A stretch of DNA of 64,000 bases from Lewinellaceae bacterium (GTDB lineage: Bacteria; Bacteroidota; Bacteroidia; Chitinophagales; Saprospiraceae), in the NCBI GenBank assembly GCA_020636005.1, contig JACJYR010000002.1, positions 682,001 through 746,000 on the forward strand, written 5' to 3'. Positions 42,826-51,504 of the stretch are shown piece after piece. The notes under the pieces were generated by a model, which saw only the letters and a program-made list of their open reading frames with translations, ran no database searches and was not told the origin of the DNA. A program made the translations under genes and the position numbers. Positions within the stretch are counted from its first letter, which is position 1. The number at the start of each line of letters is the position of its first letter.

Positions 42826-44079
42826 TTACAAACCGAAGGCTTTCTTCACTTTGTCCACATAGTCCAGTTTTTCCCAGGTAAAAGTCTCGACTTCTTTGGT
42901 CACCGTCTCGCCGGAACCATTGGTCAGGCTCACCTTTTTCACTTCCGGTGTGCGGCCCATGTGCCCGTAAGCTGCGGTTTCAGAGTAGATAGGATTGCGC
43001 AATTTCAGGCGTTTTTCAATAGCATAAGGGCGCATGTCAAACAGTTCGGTCACCTTTTCGGCAATCTCGCTATCCTTCATTTTAACCTTGGACGAACCGT
43101 AGGTATTCACGTAGATATTGGTCGGCTTTGCCACGCCGATAGCGTAGGAAACTTGCACCAGCACTTCGCTGCAAACGCCTGCCGCTACCAGGTTTTTGGC
43201 AATGTGACGGGTGGCATAGGCAGCAGAACGGTCCACTTTCGAGGGGTCTTTGCCGGAGAAGGCACCGCCTCCGTGTGCGCCTTTCCCACCGTAGGTATCC
43301 ACGATGATTTTACGGCCGGTCAGCCCGGTATCGCCATGAGGGCCGCCGATGACAAACTTGCCGGTCGGGTTCACGTGGAAGGTGATGTCCTTGTTGAAAA
43401 GGCGCTGCACTTTCGGGGTGCATTGCTTTTTCACCAAAGGGATAACGATGCTGATGACGTCTTTACGGATGCGCTCCAGCATGGCCTCGTCGGCGCCAAA
43501 ATCGTCATGCTGGGTAGAAACGACAATCGTGTCAATGCGCTGCGGGACGTTCTTGTCGGAATACTCGATGGTCACCTGCGACTTGGCGTCGGGGCGGAGG
43601 TATTTCATCCGCTTGCCATCCTTGCGGATAGTGGCCATCACCTGCAGGATCTTGTGCGACAGGTCGAGGGCCAGGGGCATATAGGTGTCGGTCTCGTTGG
43701 TGGCATAGCCGAACATCATGCCCTGGTCGCCGGCGCCCTGGTCTTCGGGGGCGCTGCGCTCCACGCCCCGGTTGATGTCGGGCGACTGCTCGTGGATGGC
43801 GGAAAGTACGCCGCAGGAGTGGGCCTCGAACATGTATTCGCTCTTGGTGTAGCCAATTCGGCCAATGACGTTGCGGGCGATGGACTGCACGTCCAGGTAG
43901 GTGGTGGTCTTCACCTCGCCTGCCAGCACGACCTGGCCGGTGGTCACGAGTGTTTCGCAGGCTACTTTGGAACTGGGGTCGAAAGCAAGGAAGTGATCTA
44001 CCAGGGCATCGGAGATCTGGTCGGCCACTTTGTCTGGGTGTCCTTCCGACACGCTTTCAGAAGTGAAAAGATATGGCAT
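42826..44079 (-). CDS. metK: S-adenosylmethionine synthase
   Basis: A 417-residue MetK making S-adenosylmethionine from ATP and methionine. Signatures: N-terminal FTSESVSEGHPDKVADQISD, the ATP-binding GAGDQGMMFGYATNE, GGPHGDTGLTGRKIIVDTYG, and GGGAFSGKDPSKVDRSAAY. The length is slightly greater than the ~384 of E. coli because of C-terminal and loop extensions common in Bacteroidota. It has a TAnnTTTG element ~155 bases upstream and a clear terminator downstream, so it is monocistronic. The long leader shows no SAM riboswitch I can recognise. Confidence 0.97.
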   Translation of the reverse strand: MPYLFTSESVSEGHPDKVADQISDALVDHFLAFDPSSKVACETLVTTGQVVLAGEVKTTTYLDVQSIARNVIGRIGYTKSEYMFEAHSCGVLSAIHEQSPDINRGVERSAPEDQGAGDQGMMFGYATNETDTYMPLALDLSHKILQVMATIRKDGKRMKYLRPDAKSQVTIEYSDKNVPQRIDTIVVSTQHDDFGADEAMLERIRKDVISIVIPLVKKQCTPKVQRLFNKDITFHVNPTGKFVIGGPHGDTGLTGRKIIVDTYGGKGAHGGGAFSGKDPSKVDRSAAYATRHIAKNLVAAGVCSEVLVQVSYAIGVAKPTNIYVNTYGSSKVKMKDSEIAEKVTELFDMRPYAIEKRLKLRNPIYSETAAYGHMGRTPEVKKVSLTNGSGETVTKEVETFTWEKLDYVDKVKKAFGL

Positions 44080-44235
44080 GGTTGATTGTTAATGGTTGGG
44101 AGCCCCTCAGAAGCAAGTGAAAAGTGACATTTTCCGAACGTCATTTTTTGCTACCGGCTTTAATGTTGGAGTGCCCTTTGGTTTAAAATAAGTGTTGGTT
44201 GCTTCCGGTTTGGGAAGGCGCTTGGGAAAGCGGCG

Positions 44236-44243
44236 CAAAGATA
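44236..44243 (-). promoter_or_regulatory. Candidate -7 element for metK
   Basis: Minus-strand TATCTTTG, an exact TAnnTTTG match, 157 bases before the metK ATG, implying a long 5' leader. Confidence 0.4.
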
Positions 44244-44279
44244 GAAATTTGAATTAAATGCGCTTTTTTTAATAAAAAC

Positions 44280-45311
44280 TTAGCGGATATATGTGTTTTT
44301 GACAGCAGGGAGGGCCGTTTCACCAATAGATAACGGTTGGATTTGCTGGTGGGCGTTCTCCTGCTCGGCGATCTTTTTTATCAACCGCAACGGCTCGCCG
44401 AGCGGTTCGTCCGACAGATCGAAAGTGCCGTAGTGCATGGGCACGAGTTTTTTTGCCCCCAAATCCTGAAAGGCCCGGAAGGCAGCAGCGGGGCTCATGT
44501 GGTTCGACTGCATGAACCACTCCGGGGCGAAAGCGCCGATGCCCAAAAAAGCGAAATCGATGGAAGGGAACAGCGAAGCGGCCTGCAGGTAATGTTGCCC
44601 ATAGCCCGAATCGCCGCCAAAGTAAATGGTCGTGTTTGCTGTCTGCAGCACAAAAGCCCCCCATAGCCGTTCGTTCAGGTCGGTCAAAAAGCGGCGGCAC
44701 CAGTGGCGGGTGGGCAGGTAATAGATTTTCAACCCAGCTTTTTCAAGTTCATACAGTTGGAACCAGCCCATTTCGGTCAAGGGGTGGCCATTCATCCAGG
44801 GCCGGATGACATGGCCCATGCCGAGGCCCGTCACGACCTTTGCCGCCGGATTGTTTTTAAACAGGAATGAAAGGCTGTCCTTGTCGCAATGGTCCCGGTG
44901 GTCGTGCGTGAGCAGGATCAGGTCAATGTTGTTGAATTTTTCGGGTGAAACTGGTAGCTCGGAATGGCGGGGCATCAGCGGGGAAAGCTTGCCAAAAACA
45001 GGGTCAATCAGGATGCTCAATCCGTTGAGCCGAAAGAAAAAGGAGGCGTGGCCCAGCCAGACTGCCACATCCTCATCGTGGTGCAGGAACCGGTCGTCTT
45101 TCACCACGGTAGGGCGCCAGGTATCTTTTTTCTTTTGTTCGGCATAGGGGTTGGTATTCAAAAGTTTCCATTTGAGCACATCCTGCCAGCCCAGTTCGAA
45201 AGGATAATCGGGATGGAAAAACCTGCCGTCGTTGTCTATTGGCGTCCCTTTCCATTGCGCTTCAGATAATATTACTGGCAGGGCGTGATTGGAAATATAG
45301 CGGACAGGCAT
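44280..45311 (-). CDS. MBL-fold metallo-hydrolase (NAPE-PLD-like)
   Basis: A 343-residue metallo-beta-lactamase-fold enzyme. Zinc ligands: LLTHDHRDHCDKDSLSFL (HxHxDH), the histidine in LPTRHWCRRFLTDLNERLWG, and Asp in TIYFGGDSGYGQHY; a further His lies in LVPMHYGTFDLSDEPLG. The layout matches NAPE-PLD/RomA-like hydrolases of membrane lipids, but the bacterial substrate is unknown. It has no signal peptide. Downstream is the metK leader; 104 bases upstream lies the hairpin repeat copy C. Confidence 0.88.
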   Translation of the reverse strand: MPVRYISNHALPVILSEAQWKGTPIDNDGRFFHPDYPFELGWQDVLKWKLLNTNPYAEQKKKDTWRPTVVKDDRFLHHDEDVAVWLGHASFFFRLNGLSILIDPVFGKLSPLMPRHSELPVSPEKFNNIDLILLTHDHRDHCDKDSLSFLFKNNPAAKVVTGLGMGHVIRPWMNGHPLTEMGWFQLYELEKAGLKIYYLPTRHWCRRFLTDLNERLWGAFVLQTANTTIYFGGDSGYGQHYLQAASLFPSIDFAFLGIGAFAPEWFMQSNHMSPAAAFRAFQDLGAKKLVPMHYGTFDLSDEPLGEPLRLIKKIAEQENAHQQIQPLSIGETALPAVKNTYIR

Positions 45312-45414
45312 TGGTAAGATTTTTTTTGGACGGTGGACGGCAGACGGGATGCAATACTTTCATCGTCATAGTTTTGGTTTGGTTCAAAAATGACAAAGCC
45401 ATCCGTTTTCAGTT

Positions 45415-45528
45415 TAGGATCGAAGGAAAAATAATTCCGATTTCACATCGGGATTATTTTTAAAAAACCCTTACAGTACTGGGGTTTCAAAATTGAAATA
45501 GCGAAGTTATTTTTTCATCGCTACTTAG
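45415..45528. repeat. Dispersed hairpin repeat copy C (empty site for the IS)
   Basis: An uninterrupted copy: 'taggatcgaaggaaaaataa', hairpin ataattccgat / atcgggattat, the block 'ttacagtactggggtttc', and 'cgaagttattttttcatcgc'. It carries GATTTCACATC once. In this copy the hairpin loop is inverted relative to copy B. Confidence 0.8.
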
Positions 45529-45567
45529 TGAAAACAAAAAGGGGCAAACCTCCAATCCTCCTGCCGT

Positions 45568-45903
45568 TCAAATAACATTTTTCAAATCTTCCAAGTAACC
45601 CCTGAGGCGGCGCAAGGTTTTCAGCGCCTCTTCTTTTTGTTTCAGCGCTTCTTTTTCCTCCAGCAGGAATTTTTTGGCGCCTGCCAGGGTGTAGCCTTTT
45701 TCTTTCACCAGGTGGAAAATGATCTCGAACTGGCGGATGTTTTCCTGGGTGAAGCGGCGCTCGCCCTTGCTCGATTTATAGGGGCGCAGGAAGTCAAATT
45801 CCTGCTCCCAGAAACGCACGAGGGATCTGGAAACGCCGAACAATTTGGCGACTTCGCCAATGGTGTAGTAGCGCTTGGTAAGGCTTTCAGTGACACTGTT
45901 CAT
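45568..45903 (-). CDS. MerR-family transcriptional regulator
   Basis: A 111-residue regulator: the winged HTH TIGEVAKLFGVSRSLVRFWE followed by FDFLRPYKSSKGERRFTQEN, then the second HTH region and a long coiled coil (LEEKEALKQKEEALKTLRRL) for dimerisation. There is no C-terminal ligand domain or cysteine sensor. It is a small Bacteroidota MerR form; its ligand and targets are unknown. Neighbours are unrelated. Confidence 0.92.
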   Translation of the reverse strand: MNSVTESLTKRYYTIGEVAKLFGVSRSLVRFWEQEFDFLRPYKSSKGERRFTQENIRQFEIIFHLVKEKGYTLAGAKKFLLEEKEALKQKEEALKTLRRLRGYLEDLKNVI

Positions 45904-46364
45904 GATGGGCTGGGTATTATTTTCAGGGCCGATTGGCCGGGGGCCGTCGGTCTTGGGCGATTTTAGGGAAAAAAATACGCATCTTGCCAGTCTGTGCCGC
46001 TTTTTCTGCTAAAAAATGTCTGGCTGGCGCTTAGAATGTTTTTTTGCCAAAAACTATCCCCCTGCTACCTTCGTTCTACTTTACCCGGAAGAAAAAGTAA
46101 ACAGCCGACCAAAATCGGGAAAACGGCTCGTTTTTTTCACCTGATTGCTTTATTTTGGAATACTTTACCTAAAATATGCCAGCGGACTGCCTCCTTTACA
46201 TTCGGGGAATAGAAATAATTAACACTGCTCATTTTTATAGGGTGAAATTAAGAAATCAGGAAATTTTAAATCGCTGATTTTCAAAGGTTCCAATTTCTTA
46301 AGCTCTTAAGAGGCAGGTTATTTTTTCCAACTCCCTAAACCCGTTTCACTATATGCATCTTGAT
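45904..46364. other. Intergenic gap without a supported gene
   Basis: Divergent region between the MerR regulator and the FN3/T9SS gene, ~460 bases. Short open frames (for example 45994-46212) show no protein character. No repeat family or RNA seen. Confidence 0.4.
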
Positions 46365-49160
46365 ATGAAAACTCTGCTACGTTGCCTTGCACTCCCCATT
46401 TTCCTGCTCCATTTTGCCGTGGAGGCCGGTGCGACCCACAACCGGGCTGGCGAAATTATCGTGGAGCAAATAAAGGATGCCAACGGCGACTGCACGAATA
46501 TGGTGAAAGCTACCATTATTACCTATACCAAAACGAGCAGCGTGGCAGCCGACCGGGACACCCTGACTATTTGTTGGGGAGACGGGAACTGCCAGGAGGT
46601 GCCCCGGAAAAACGGAGGCGGAAACCCACTGCCCAATGACGTAAAATACAATATCTACGAAGCGTTCCACACCTATAGCGGCCCGGGCCATTACGTGGTG
46701 TCCATGACCGACCCCAACCGCAACGGCGGCATCCTGAACGTCAACTCCCCGGGTTCTGAAAACGTCCAGTTCCATATACAGACCAGTTTTACGCTCTTCG
46801 GCCAGATTTGCAACAGCACCCCCATCCTGCGGAACCGCCCGCTCGATTACGCTTGCGTCGGCCAGCCCTTCGTGCACAACCCCGGTGCCGATGATCCTGA
46901 TGGCGACAGCCTTTCCTATGAACTGATAGTGCCGATGCAGGATGTCAACACCCCGGTACCGAATTACGTGTTCCCGAATTTTGTTCCCAACTCCAATCCG
47001 CCGGTCGTGCCAACCGGCACTTTTGACATCAACGTCAATAACGGCACCGTCGAATGGCGCAACCCCGTGCGGGAAGGGGAATACAATTTCGCCATGATCA
47101 TCATCTCCTGGCGCAACGGCAACCCCATAGACACTACCGTGCGGGACATGCAAATCCTTGTGTTCGATTGCGACGACAACCATGCCCCCCAAATCACGAC
47201 CATTGATAAAATATGCGTGGTGGCGGGCGATGTGGTCGAATTCGACGTGGTGGCCACCGACCCCGATATTGGCGACAAGATCAAGTTGTCGGCAGAGGGC
47301 GCCCCGTTTGCCGTGGCCGTTAGCCCTGCCGAAGACGAAATCTGGCGGACGACAGGCACCCCCTCCGCTACCTACGATCCGCAGCCTGTGGTGAAAAAAT
47401 TCCGTTGGCAAACGGCCTGCGAGCATATTTCCAACCTGCCCTATACCGTCGTCTTCAAAGCGGAAGACGACTATTTCCTGAGCGACCCCAACCTGCCCAA
47501 TTCGACGGGACTGGCCTTTTCCAAAGCCGTGCAGATAAAAGTAGTCGGCCCGCCCCCGTTGGACGTGCAGGCCGTTCCGAGTTCCAGCCAGATCGACGTG
47601 TCGTGGGAGAAACCCTATAAATGTGAAGATGCCCAGGACAACTACTTTTTTGGCTTCTCCGTCTGGCGAAAGGAGGGTGGCGACAACCTCCCCTACGACT
47701 CCTGCGTCACCGGGCTGGCCGGCTCGGGGTACACCCTGCTGGCCAATACGCAGGCAGAGGCGAATGGCCGCTACCAGTACACCGATAAAAACGTGGAGCG
47801 GGGCCGCACCTACTGCTACCGGATACTGGCCAGGTTTGCCAGGCGCACTGGTTCGGGCACGCCCTACAACCTGGTGGAGAGCCTCAAATCAGAAAAAATC
47901 TGTGTCCAACTCAGCCGGGACGTGCCGCTCATTACCCACGTCAGCATCCTGCAAACCGCCCAAAGCAATGGCGAAATCGAAGTGCGGTGGACCAAGCCTG
48001 TGGCCGATGATTTGGATACCCTGCTAAACCCCGGGCCTTACAGGTATGTCCTGGAAAGGGCGCCGGGCATCTCCCCGCCTGAGTCTGATTTCAACCCTGT
48101 CACCACCTTTACCAGCCCGACTTACTGGCAATTGAACCAAGCGGAGTTTTTTGATCAGGCACCCGACATCAATACCAAGGACAATCCCTACTCCTACCGG
48201 ATTGCTTTTTATGTAAATGGAGAAACGGAGCCGCTCGGTTACTCCCCCGTGGCGTCTTCCGTCTTCCTGTCTATTGCACCGACCGACAACCGCAACGACC
48301 TGAGCTGGGATTTCGACGTGCCCTGGATCAATTACAAATACACGGTTTTCAGGCAAAACAGCCTGGGTACCTGGGATTCCATCGCAACGGTTTCAGAGAA
48401 GATGTATTCTGATAAAGGACTGCTGAACGGTCGTGAATACTGCTATTACATTCGGTCGGAGGGCGAATATGGCATCATTGGCGTGCCAGCCCCGCTCATC
48501 AATTTGTCCCAGGAGGCCTGCGCCATCCCCATTGACAATGTGCCACCCTGCCCCCCCGATCTGGGCGTGCGGAACATTTGCAACGAAAACATTACCTGCC
48601 AGGAAGGAGAATCCCTCTTCAATACCCTGACCTGGGTGAACCCTATGGACATTTGCGAGGAAACGGACGATGTCGTATTTTATAAAATTTACTACGCACC
48701 TTTTGAGGGCAACGATTTTGTATTGATAGGCAGCACGGACGATTCCGGCACTACCACCTTTATCCACGAGCCGGAAAGGGGCATCGCCGGCTGCTATGCC
48801 GTGACGGCGCTCGACACCTTCAACAACGAAAGTGATTTCAGCCCCATTATCTGCGTGGATAACTGCCCAAGTTACCTGCTACCCAACGCCTTCACCCCCA
48901 ATGGCGACGGCTTCAATGACCTGTACGAGCCTTACCCCTATTGTTTTATCGAAAGCATTGAGATGAACATCTTCAACCGCTGGGGCGAACTGGTCTTTCA
49001 AACCAAAGACCCCAACATCAACTGGAATGGTGAAAATATGAAGGGCAACCGACTGCCCGCCGGTACTTACTACTATACTTGCCAAGTGTTTGAGCAACGG
49101 GTGACGGGCATTATCCCTGCACCTTCCATCTTGAGTGGGTATATTGATATAATACGGTAG
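46365..49160 (+). CDS. FN3-domain protein with T9SS type B sorting domain
   Basis: A 931-residue exported protein. Signal peptide from the ATG at 46365 (MKTLLRCLALPIFLLHFAVE, cleaved after GAT). The N-terminal ~330 residues hold cadherin/PKD-like segments (PGADDPDGDSLSYELIVP, VVATDPDIGDKIKLSAEGAP). Several fibronectin type III-like domains follow (DVQAVPSSSQIDVSWEKPYK, GEIEVRWTKPVADDLD, DNRNDLSWDFDVPWINYKY). The final ~85 residues are the gliding-motility C-terminal domain: LPNAFTPNGDGFNDLYEPYP, MNIFNRWGELVFQT, LPAGTYYYTCQVF. A large surface or matrix protein is inferred. Confidence 0.9.
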   Translation: MKTLLRCLALPIFLLHFAVEAGATHNRAGEIIVEQIKDANGDCTNMVKATIITYTKTSSVAADRDTLTICWGDGNCQEVPRKNGGGNPLPNDVKYNIYEAFHTYSGPGHYVVSMTDPNRNGGILNVNSPGSENVQFHIQTSFTLFGQICNSTPILRNRPLDYACVGQPFVHNPGADDPDGDSLSYELIVPMQDVNTPVPNYVFPNFVPNSNPPVVPTGTFDINVNNGTVEWRNPVREGEYNFAMIIISWRNGNPIDTTVRDMQILVFDCDDNHAPQITTIDKICVVAGDVVEFDVVATDPDIGDKIKLSAEGAPFAVAVSPAEDEIWRTTGTPSATYDPQPVVKKFRWQTACEHISNLPYTVVFKAEDDYFLSDPNLPNSTGLAFSKAVQIKVVGPPPLDVQAVPSSSQIDVSWEKPYKCEDAQDNYFFGFSVWRKEGGDNLPYDSCVTGLAGSGYTLLANTQAEANGRYQYTDKNVERGRTYCYRILARFARRTGSGTPYNLVESLKSEKICVQLSRDVPLITHVSILQTAQSNGEIEVRWTKPVADDLDTLLNPGPYRYVLERAPGISPPESDFNPVTTFTSPTYWQLNQAEFFDQAPDINTKDNPYSYRIAFYVNGETEPLGYSPVASSVFLSIAPTDNRNDLSWDFDVPWINYKYTVFRQNSLGTWDSIATVSEKMYSDKGLLNGREYCYYIRSEGEYGIIGVPAPLINLSQEACAIPIDNVPPCPPDLGVRNICNENITCQEGESLFNTLTWVNPMDICEETDDVVFYKIYYAPFEGNDFVLIGSTDDSGTTTFIHEPERGIAGCYAVTALDTFNNESDFSPIICVDNCPSYLLPNAFTPNGDGFNDLYEPYPYCFIESIEMNIFNRWGELVFQTKDPNINWNGENMKGNRLPAGTYYYTCQVFEQRVTGIIPAPSILSGYIDIIR

Positions 49161-49168
49161 AAGGCCAA

Positions 49169-49238
49169 CGAGGCTGAATCAAAAGAACTGATTTCCAGAA
49201 ATCATAGCTTGTAAATAGGTACTTTTGATACAACCTCG
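49169..49238 (+). terminator. Inverted repeat downstream of the FN3/T9SS gene
   Basis: cgaggctgaatcaaaag (49169-49185) pairs with cttttgatacaacctcg (49222-49238) with few mismatches. A likely transcript-end stem; no strong U-run follows. Confidence 0.5.
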
Positions 49239-49265
49239 TCCACCGTCCACCGTCCACCGTCCAAA
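49236..49265. repeat. Heptamer tandem repeat (gtccacc)
   Basis: 'gtccacc' repeats about four times and ends at the base before the ATG at 49266. The inverse word 'ggacggtggacgg' occurs at 45329-45341. Confidence 0.7.
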
Positions 49266-50603
49266 ATGAAAGCCAACATCCTCATCATAGACGACGAAAA
49301 CGACATCCGAAACCTCCTCAGCCGCATCATCCGCCTGGAGGGCTATCAGGTATTCCAGGCAGAGACCGGCAAAAAAGGCTTAAAAATGCTGGAGCAGGAA
49401 ACCATCCACGCCGTCATCTGCGACGTAAAACTGCCCGATGCGAACGGGGTGGAAATGGTGCCCAAAATCAAGGAATGCAGCCCGCAGAGCGAGGTCATCC
49501 TGCTCACCGCATTTGGTACCATCCCCGACAGCGTAAGCGCTATCAAAAGCGGGGCCTTCGACTACATCACCAAAGGCGACGACAATAACAAGATCATCCC
49601 CCTCGTAAGCCGGGCCGTGGAAAAGGCGCTGCTCCAGTTCCGTGTACAGGAACTGGAAGACCAGGTAAGCGAAGGCCGTTATAGTTTCGACAAAATCGTG
49701 GGCAAATCGAAGCCCATGCAAAACGCCGTGGAAATGGCGAAAAAGGTCGCCGCCACCGATACCACTGTCCTGCTCACCGGGGAAACCGGCACCGGGAAGG
49801 AGGTTTTTGCACAGTCCATTCACGCAGAGAGCCTGCGGAACAGCAAGCCCTTCGTCGCCATCAACTGCAGTGCCATTGGCAAGGAGATTCTGGAGAGCGA
49901 AATGTTTGGGCATAAAGCGGGATCGTTTACCGGCGCTGTGAAGGACAAGAGCGGCCTCTTCGAGGAAGCCAATGAAGGCACTATTTTTTTGGATGAAATC
50001 GGAGAAATGGATCTCGGCCTCCAGGCGAAGCTGCTGCGGGTACTCGAAACCGGGGCTTTCCTGAAAGTGGGCGAGACCAAAGAGACCAGGGTCAACGTCC
50101 GCATCATTGCCGCTACCAACCGCAACCTGCAGGCGGAAAGTGAAAAGGGCCATTTCCGCCTCGACCTTTTTTACCGCCTGTCTGTTTTCAACATCCGCCT
50201 GCCCGCCCTGCGGGAACGGCAGGAAGACATCCCCCTGCTGGCCGAGCATTTTATCAGCATGTTCACGGCCCGGATGAACCGCAAACCGCACCACATGGAC
50301 GATGCCTTTCAAAATGCCCTGGTAAGCCATCAATGGAAGGGCAATATCCGGGAATTGAAAAACGTGATCGAACGTGCTGTCATCCTTGCTTCCAATAACA
50401 CCCTCGACCTGGATTGCCTGCCGTTCGACTTCCAAATCAACGACAGTGGAGAACCCAGTGACTCGCTGAAACTGGCCGAAATGGAAAAACACCACATCCG
50501 AAAAGTGATGGCCTACACCAAGGGCAACAAGACCCGTTCTGCCGATCTGCTCGGCATCGGCCTGGCCACCCTTTACCGGAAAATAGAAGAATACGGCTTA
50601 TGA
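49266..50603 (+). CDS. Sigma-54-dependent two-component response regulator (NtrC type)
   Basis: A 445-residue regulator with three domains. The receiver has LIIDDENDIRNLL and phospho-Asp in HAVICDVKLPDANG. The AAA+ central domain has Walker A LLTGETGTGKEVFAQSI, the sigma-54 contact loop in GHKAGSFTGAVKDKS (GSFTGA in place of the usual GAFTGA), and Walker B GTIFLDEIGEMD. A Fis-type C-terminal HTH (NKTRSADLLGIGLATLYRKI) ends it. No cognate kinase is adjacent. Its stop overlaps the start of the Rof-like gene by 4 bases (ATGA), implying coupled translation. Confidence 0.95.
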   Translation: MKANILIIDDENDIRNLLSRIIRLEGYQVFQAETGKKGLKMLEQETIHAVICDVKLPDANGVEMVPKIKECSPQSEVILLTAFGTIPDSVSAIKSGAFDYITKGDDNNKIIPLVSRAVEKALLQFRVQELEDQVSEGRYSFDKIVGKSKPMQNAVEMAKKVAATDTTVLLTGETGTGKEVFAQSIHAESLRNSKPFVAINCSAIGKEILESEMFGHKAGSFTGAVKDKSGLFEEANEGTIFLDEIGEMDLGLQAKLLRVLETGAFLKVGETKETRVNVRIIAATNRNLQAESEKGHFRLDLFYRLSVFNIRLPALRERQEDIPLLAEHFISMFTARMNRKPHHMDDAFQNALVSHQWKGNIRELKNVIERAVILASNNTLDLDCLPFDFQINDSGEPSDSLKLAEMEKHHIRKVMAYTKGNKTRSADLLGIGLATLYRKIEEYGL

Positions 50604-50851
50604 CAACCCTCCCCTACCAACCCATTTCCTGCGATTTCCACTCGGAACTGGAACTGCTGGCCCTGCGCCGCACAACGATCGAAATCCGCTACCGCAACGG
50701 GGAGGGTGTTGAAACCATTGAACACGCCCCCCTGCTCGATCTCTACACCCGCAACGGGGAAGAATTCCTACTTTTGCCCAACAACAGGGAAATCCGCCTC
50801 GACCAGTTGATCAGCGTTAATGGCCTCGAACTGGCAAATTATGCTTGTTGA
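50600..50851 (+). CDS. Rof-like Rho-binding antiterminator protein
   Basis: An 83-residue protein resembling Rof/YaeO, which binds Rho factor and inhibits transcription termination. It matches the family in order: YQPISCDFHSELELLALRRT at the start, then TIEIRYRNGEGVETIEHAPL, DLYTRNGEEFLLLPNNREIR and LDQLISVNGLEL. It overlaps the NtrC-type regulator gene by ATGA. Rof in E. coli is ~84-86 residues, so the length fits. The coupling to a sigma-54 activator is unusual and gives no clue to a specific target. Confidence 0.82.
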   Translation: MTTLPYQPISCDFHSELELLALRRTTIEIRYRNGEGVETIEHAPLLDLYTRNGEEFLLLPNNREIRLDQLISVNGLELANYAC

Positions 50852-50894
50852 GGCGGCGGAGAAAAGCTGAAACAGCTTAGTGTCCCCGACCCTT

Positions 50895-50920
50895 TTCAAA
50901 CCATCTCAACCATCTCAACC
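50895..50920. repeat. Phrase repeat 'ccatctcaa' before the MOSC gene
   Basis: Three imperfect copies of 'ccatctcaa' lie just before the ATG at 50927, where a ribosome binding site would be expected in other phyla. Confidence 0.6.
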
Positions 50921-50926
50921 AATAAA

Positions 50927-51403
50927 ATGAGCTACATCAAAGAACTCATGCGCAATATTCCGCAGACCGGCAAAGTCGAGTGGGTAGGTGTCCGTCCGGA
51001 GCGGCGGGGGACCGTCAGGGAAGTGGAAGCCGTGACCGTCCATGTTGAAAACGGCCTGGAAGGCGACCATTACAGCGGCACCAACGGCAAGCGGCAAGTG
51101 ACGCTGATACAGGCCGAGCACCTGGCCACCGTGGCCTCTATCCTGGAAAAAGAGCAAATAGACCCGGGCCTCACCCGGCGCAATATCGTTGTGTCGGGGA
51201 TTAACCTCCTGGCCTTTACCGATCAACAGTTCCAGATAGGAGAGGCTATCCTGGAAATGACGGGCCAGTGCCATCCCTGTTCCCGCATGGAGGAGAACCT
51301 CGGCAACGGCGGCTACAATGCCATGCGTGGGCACGGCGGCATCACGGCGAGCGTGGTCAAAGGTGGCACCATCAAGGTCGGCGACAAGGTGAAACTGATT
51401 TAA
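50927..51403 (+). CDS. MOSC-domain protein
   Basis: A 158-residue stand-alone MOSC protein (molybdenum cofactor sulfurase C-terminal-like). Motifs: KVEWVGVRPERRGTVREVEA, then GLEGDHYSGTNGKRQVTLIQ, TRRNIVVSGINLLA and the cysteine-bearing EMTGQCHPCSRMEENLG (the conserved Cys likely handles sulfur or the cofactor). The C-terminus MRGHGGITASVVKGGTIKVG matches the family. It may act in detoxification or cofactor handling; a MobA/MocA-like enzyme is at 25.9 kb but not linked. Confidence 0.9.
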   Translation: MSYIKELMRNIPQTGKVEWVGVRPERRGTVREVEAVTVHVENGLEGDHYSGTNGKRQVTLIQAEHLATVASILEKEQIDPGLTRRNIVVSGINLLAFTDQQFQIGEAILEMTGQCHPCSRMEENLGNGGYNAMRGHGGITASVVKGGTIKVGDKVKLI

Positions 51404-51433
51404 AATAGCGACCTTTTTAATGGCCCGAATCTT

Positions 51434-51500
51434 CGGTTTCAAACAACCCCAAACGATTTCAAACAACCTCAAACAACCCCAAACGATTTCAAACAACCAC
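51434..51500. repeat. Phrase repeat tttcaaacaaccccaaacga
   Basis: The unit 'tttcaaacaaccccaaacga' and a shorter 'cctcaaacaaccccaaacga' repeat four times between the MOSC and ATP-grasp genes. The inverse word 'gtttgaaagtagtttg' is repeated at 63944-63989. Confidence 0.75.
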
Positions 51501-51504
51501 AACT

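Noticed and set aside
42736..44085. Plus-strand open frame of ~450 codons opposite metK
   Set aside because: metK has full catalytic motifs, a terminator and a promoter; the opposite frame is His/Val-rich nonsense.
44080..44235. SAM riboswitch in the metK leader
   Set aside because: The leader is long, but I could not find the conserved core or pairing of the known SAM classes; a covariance search would be needed.
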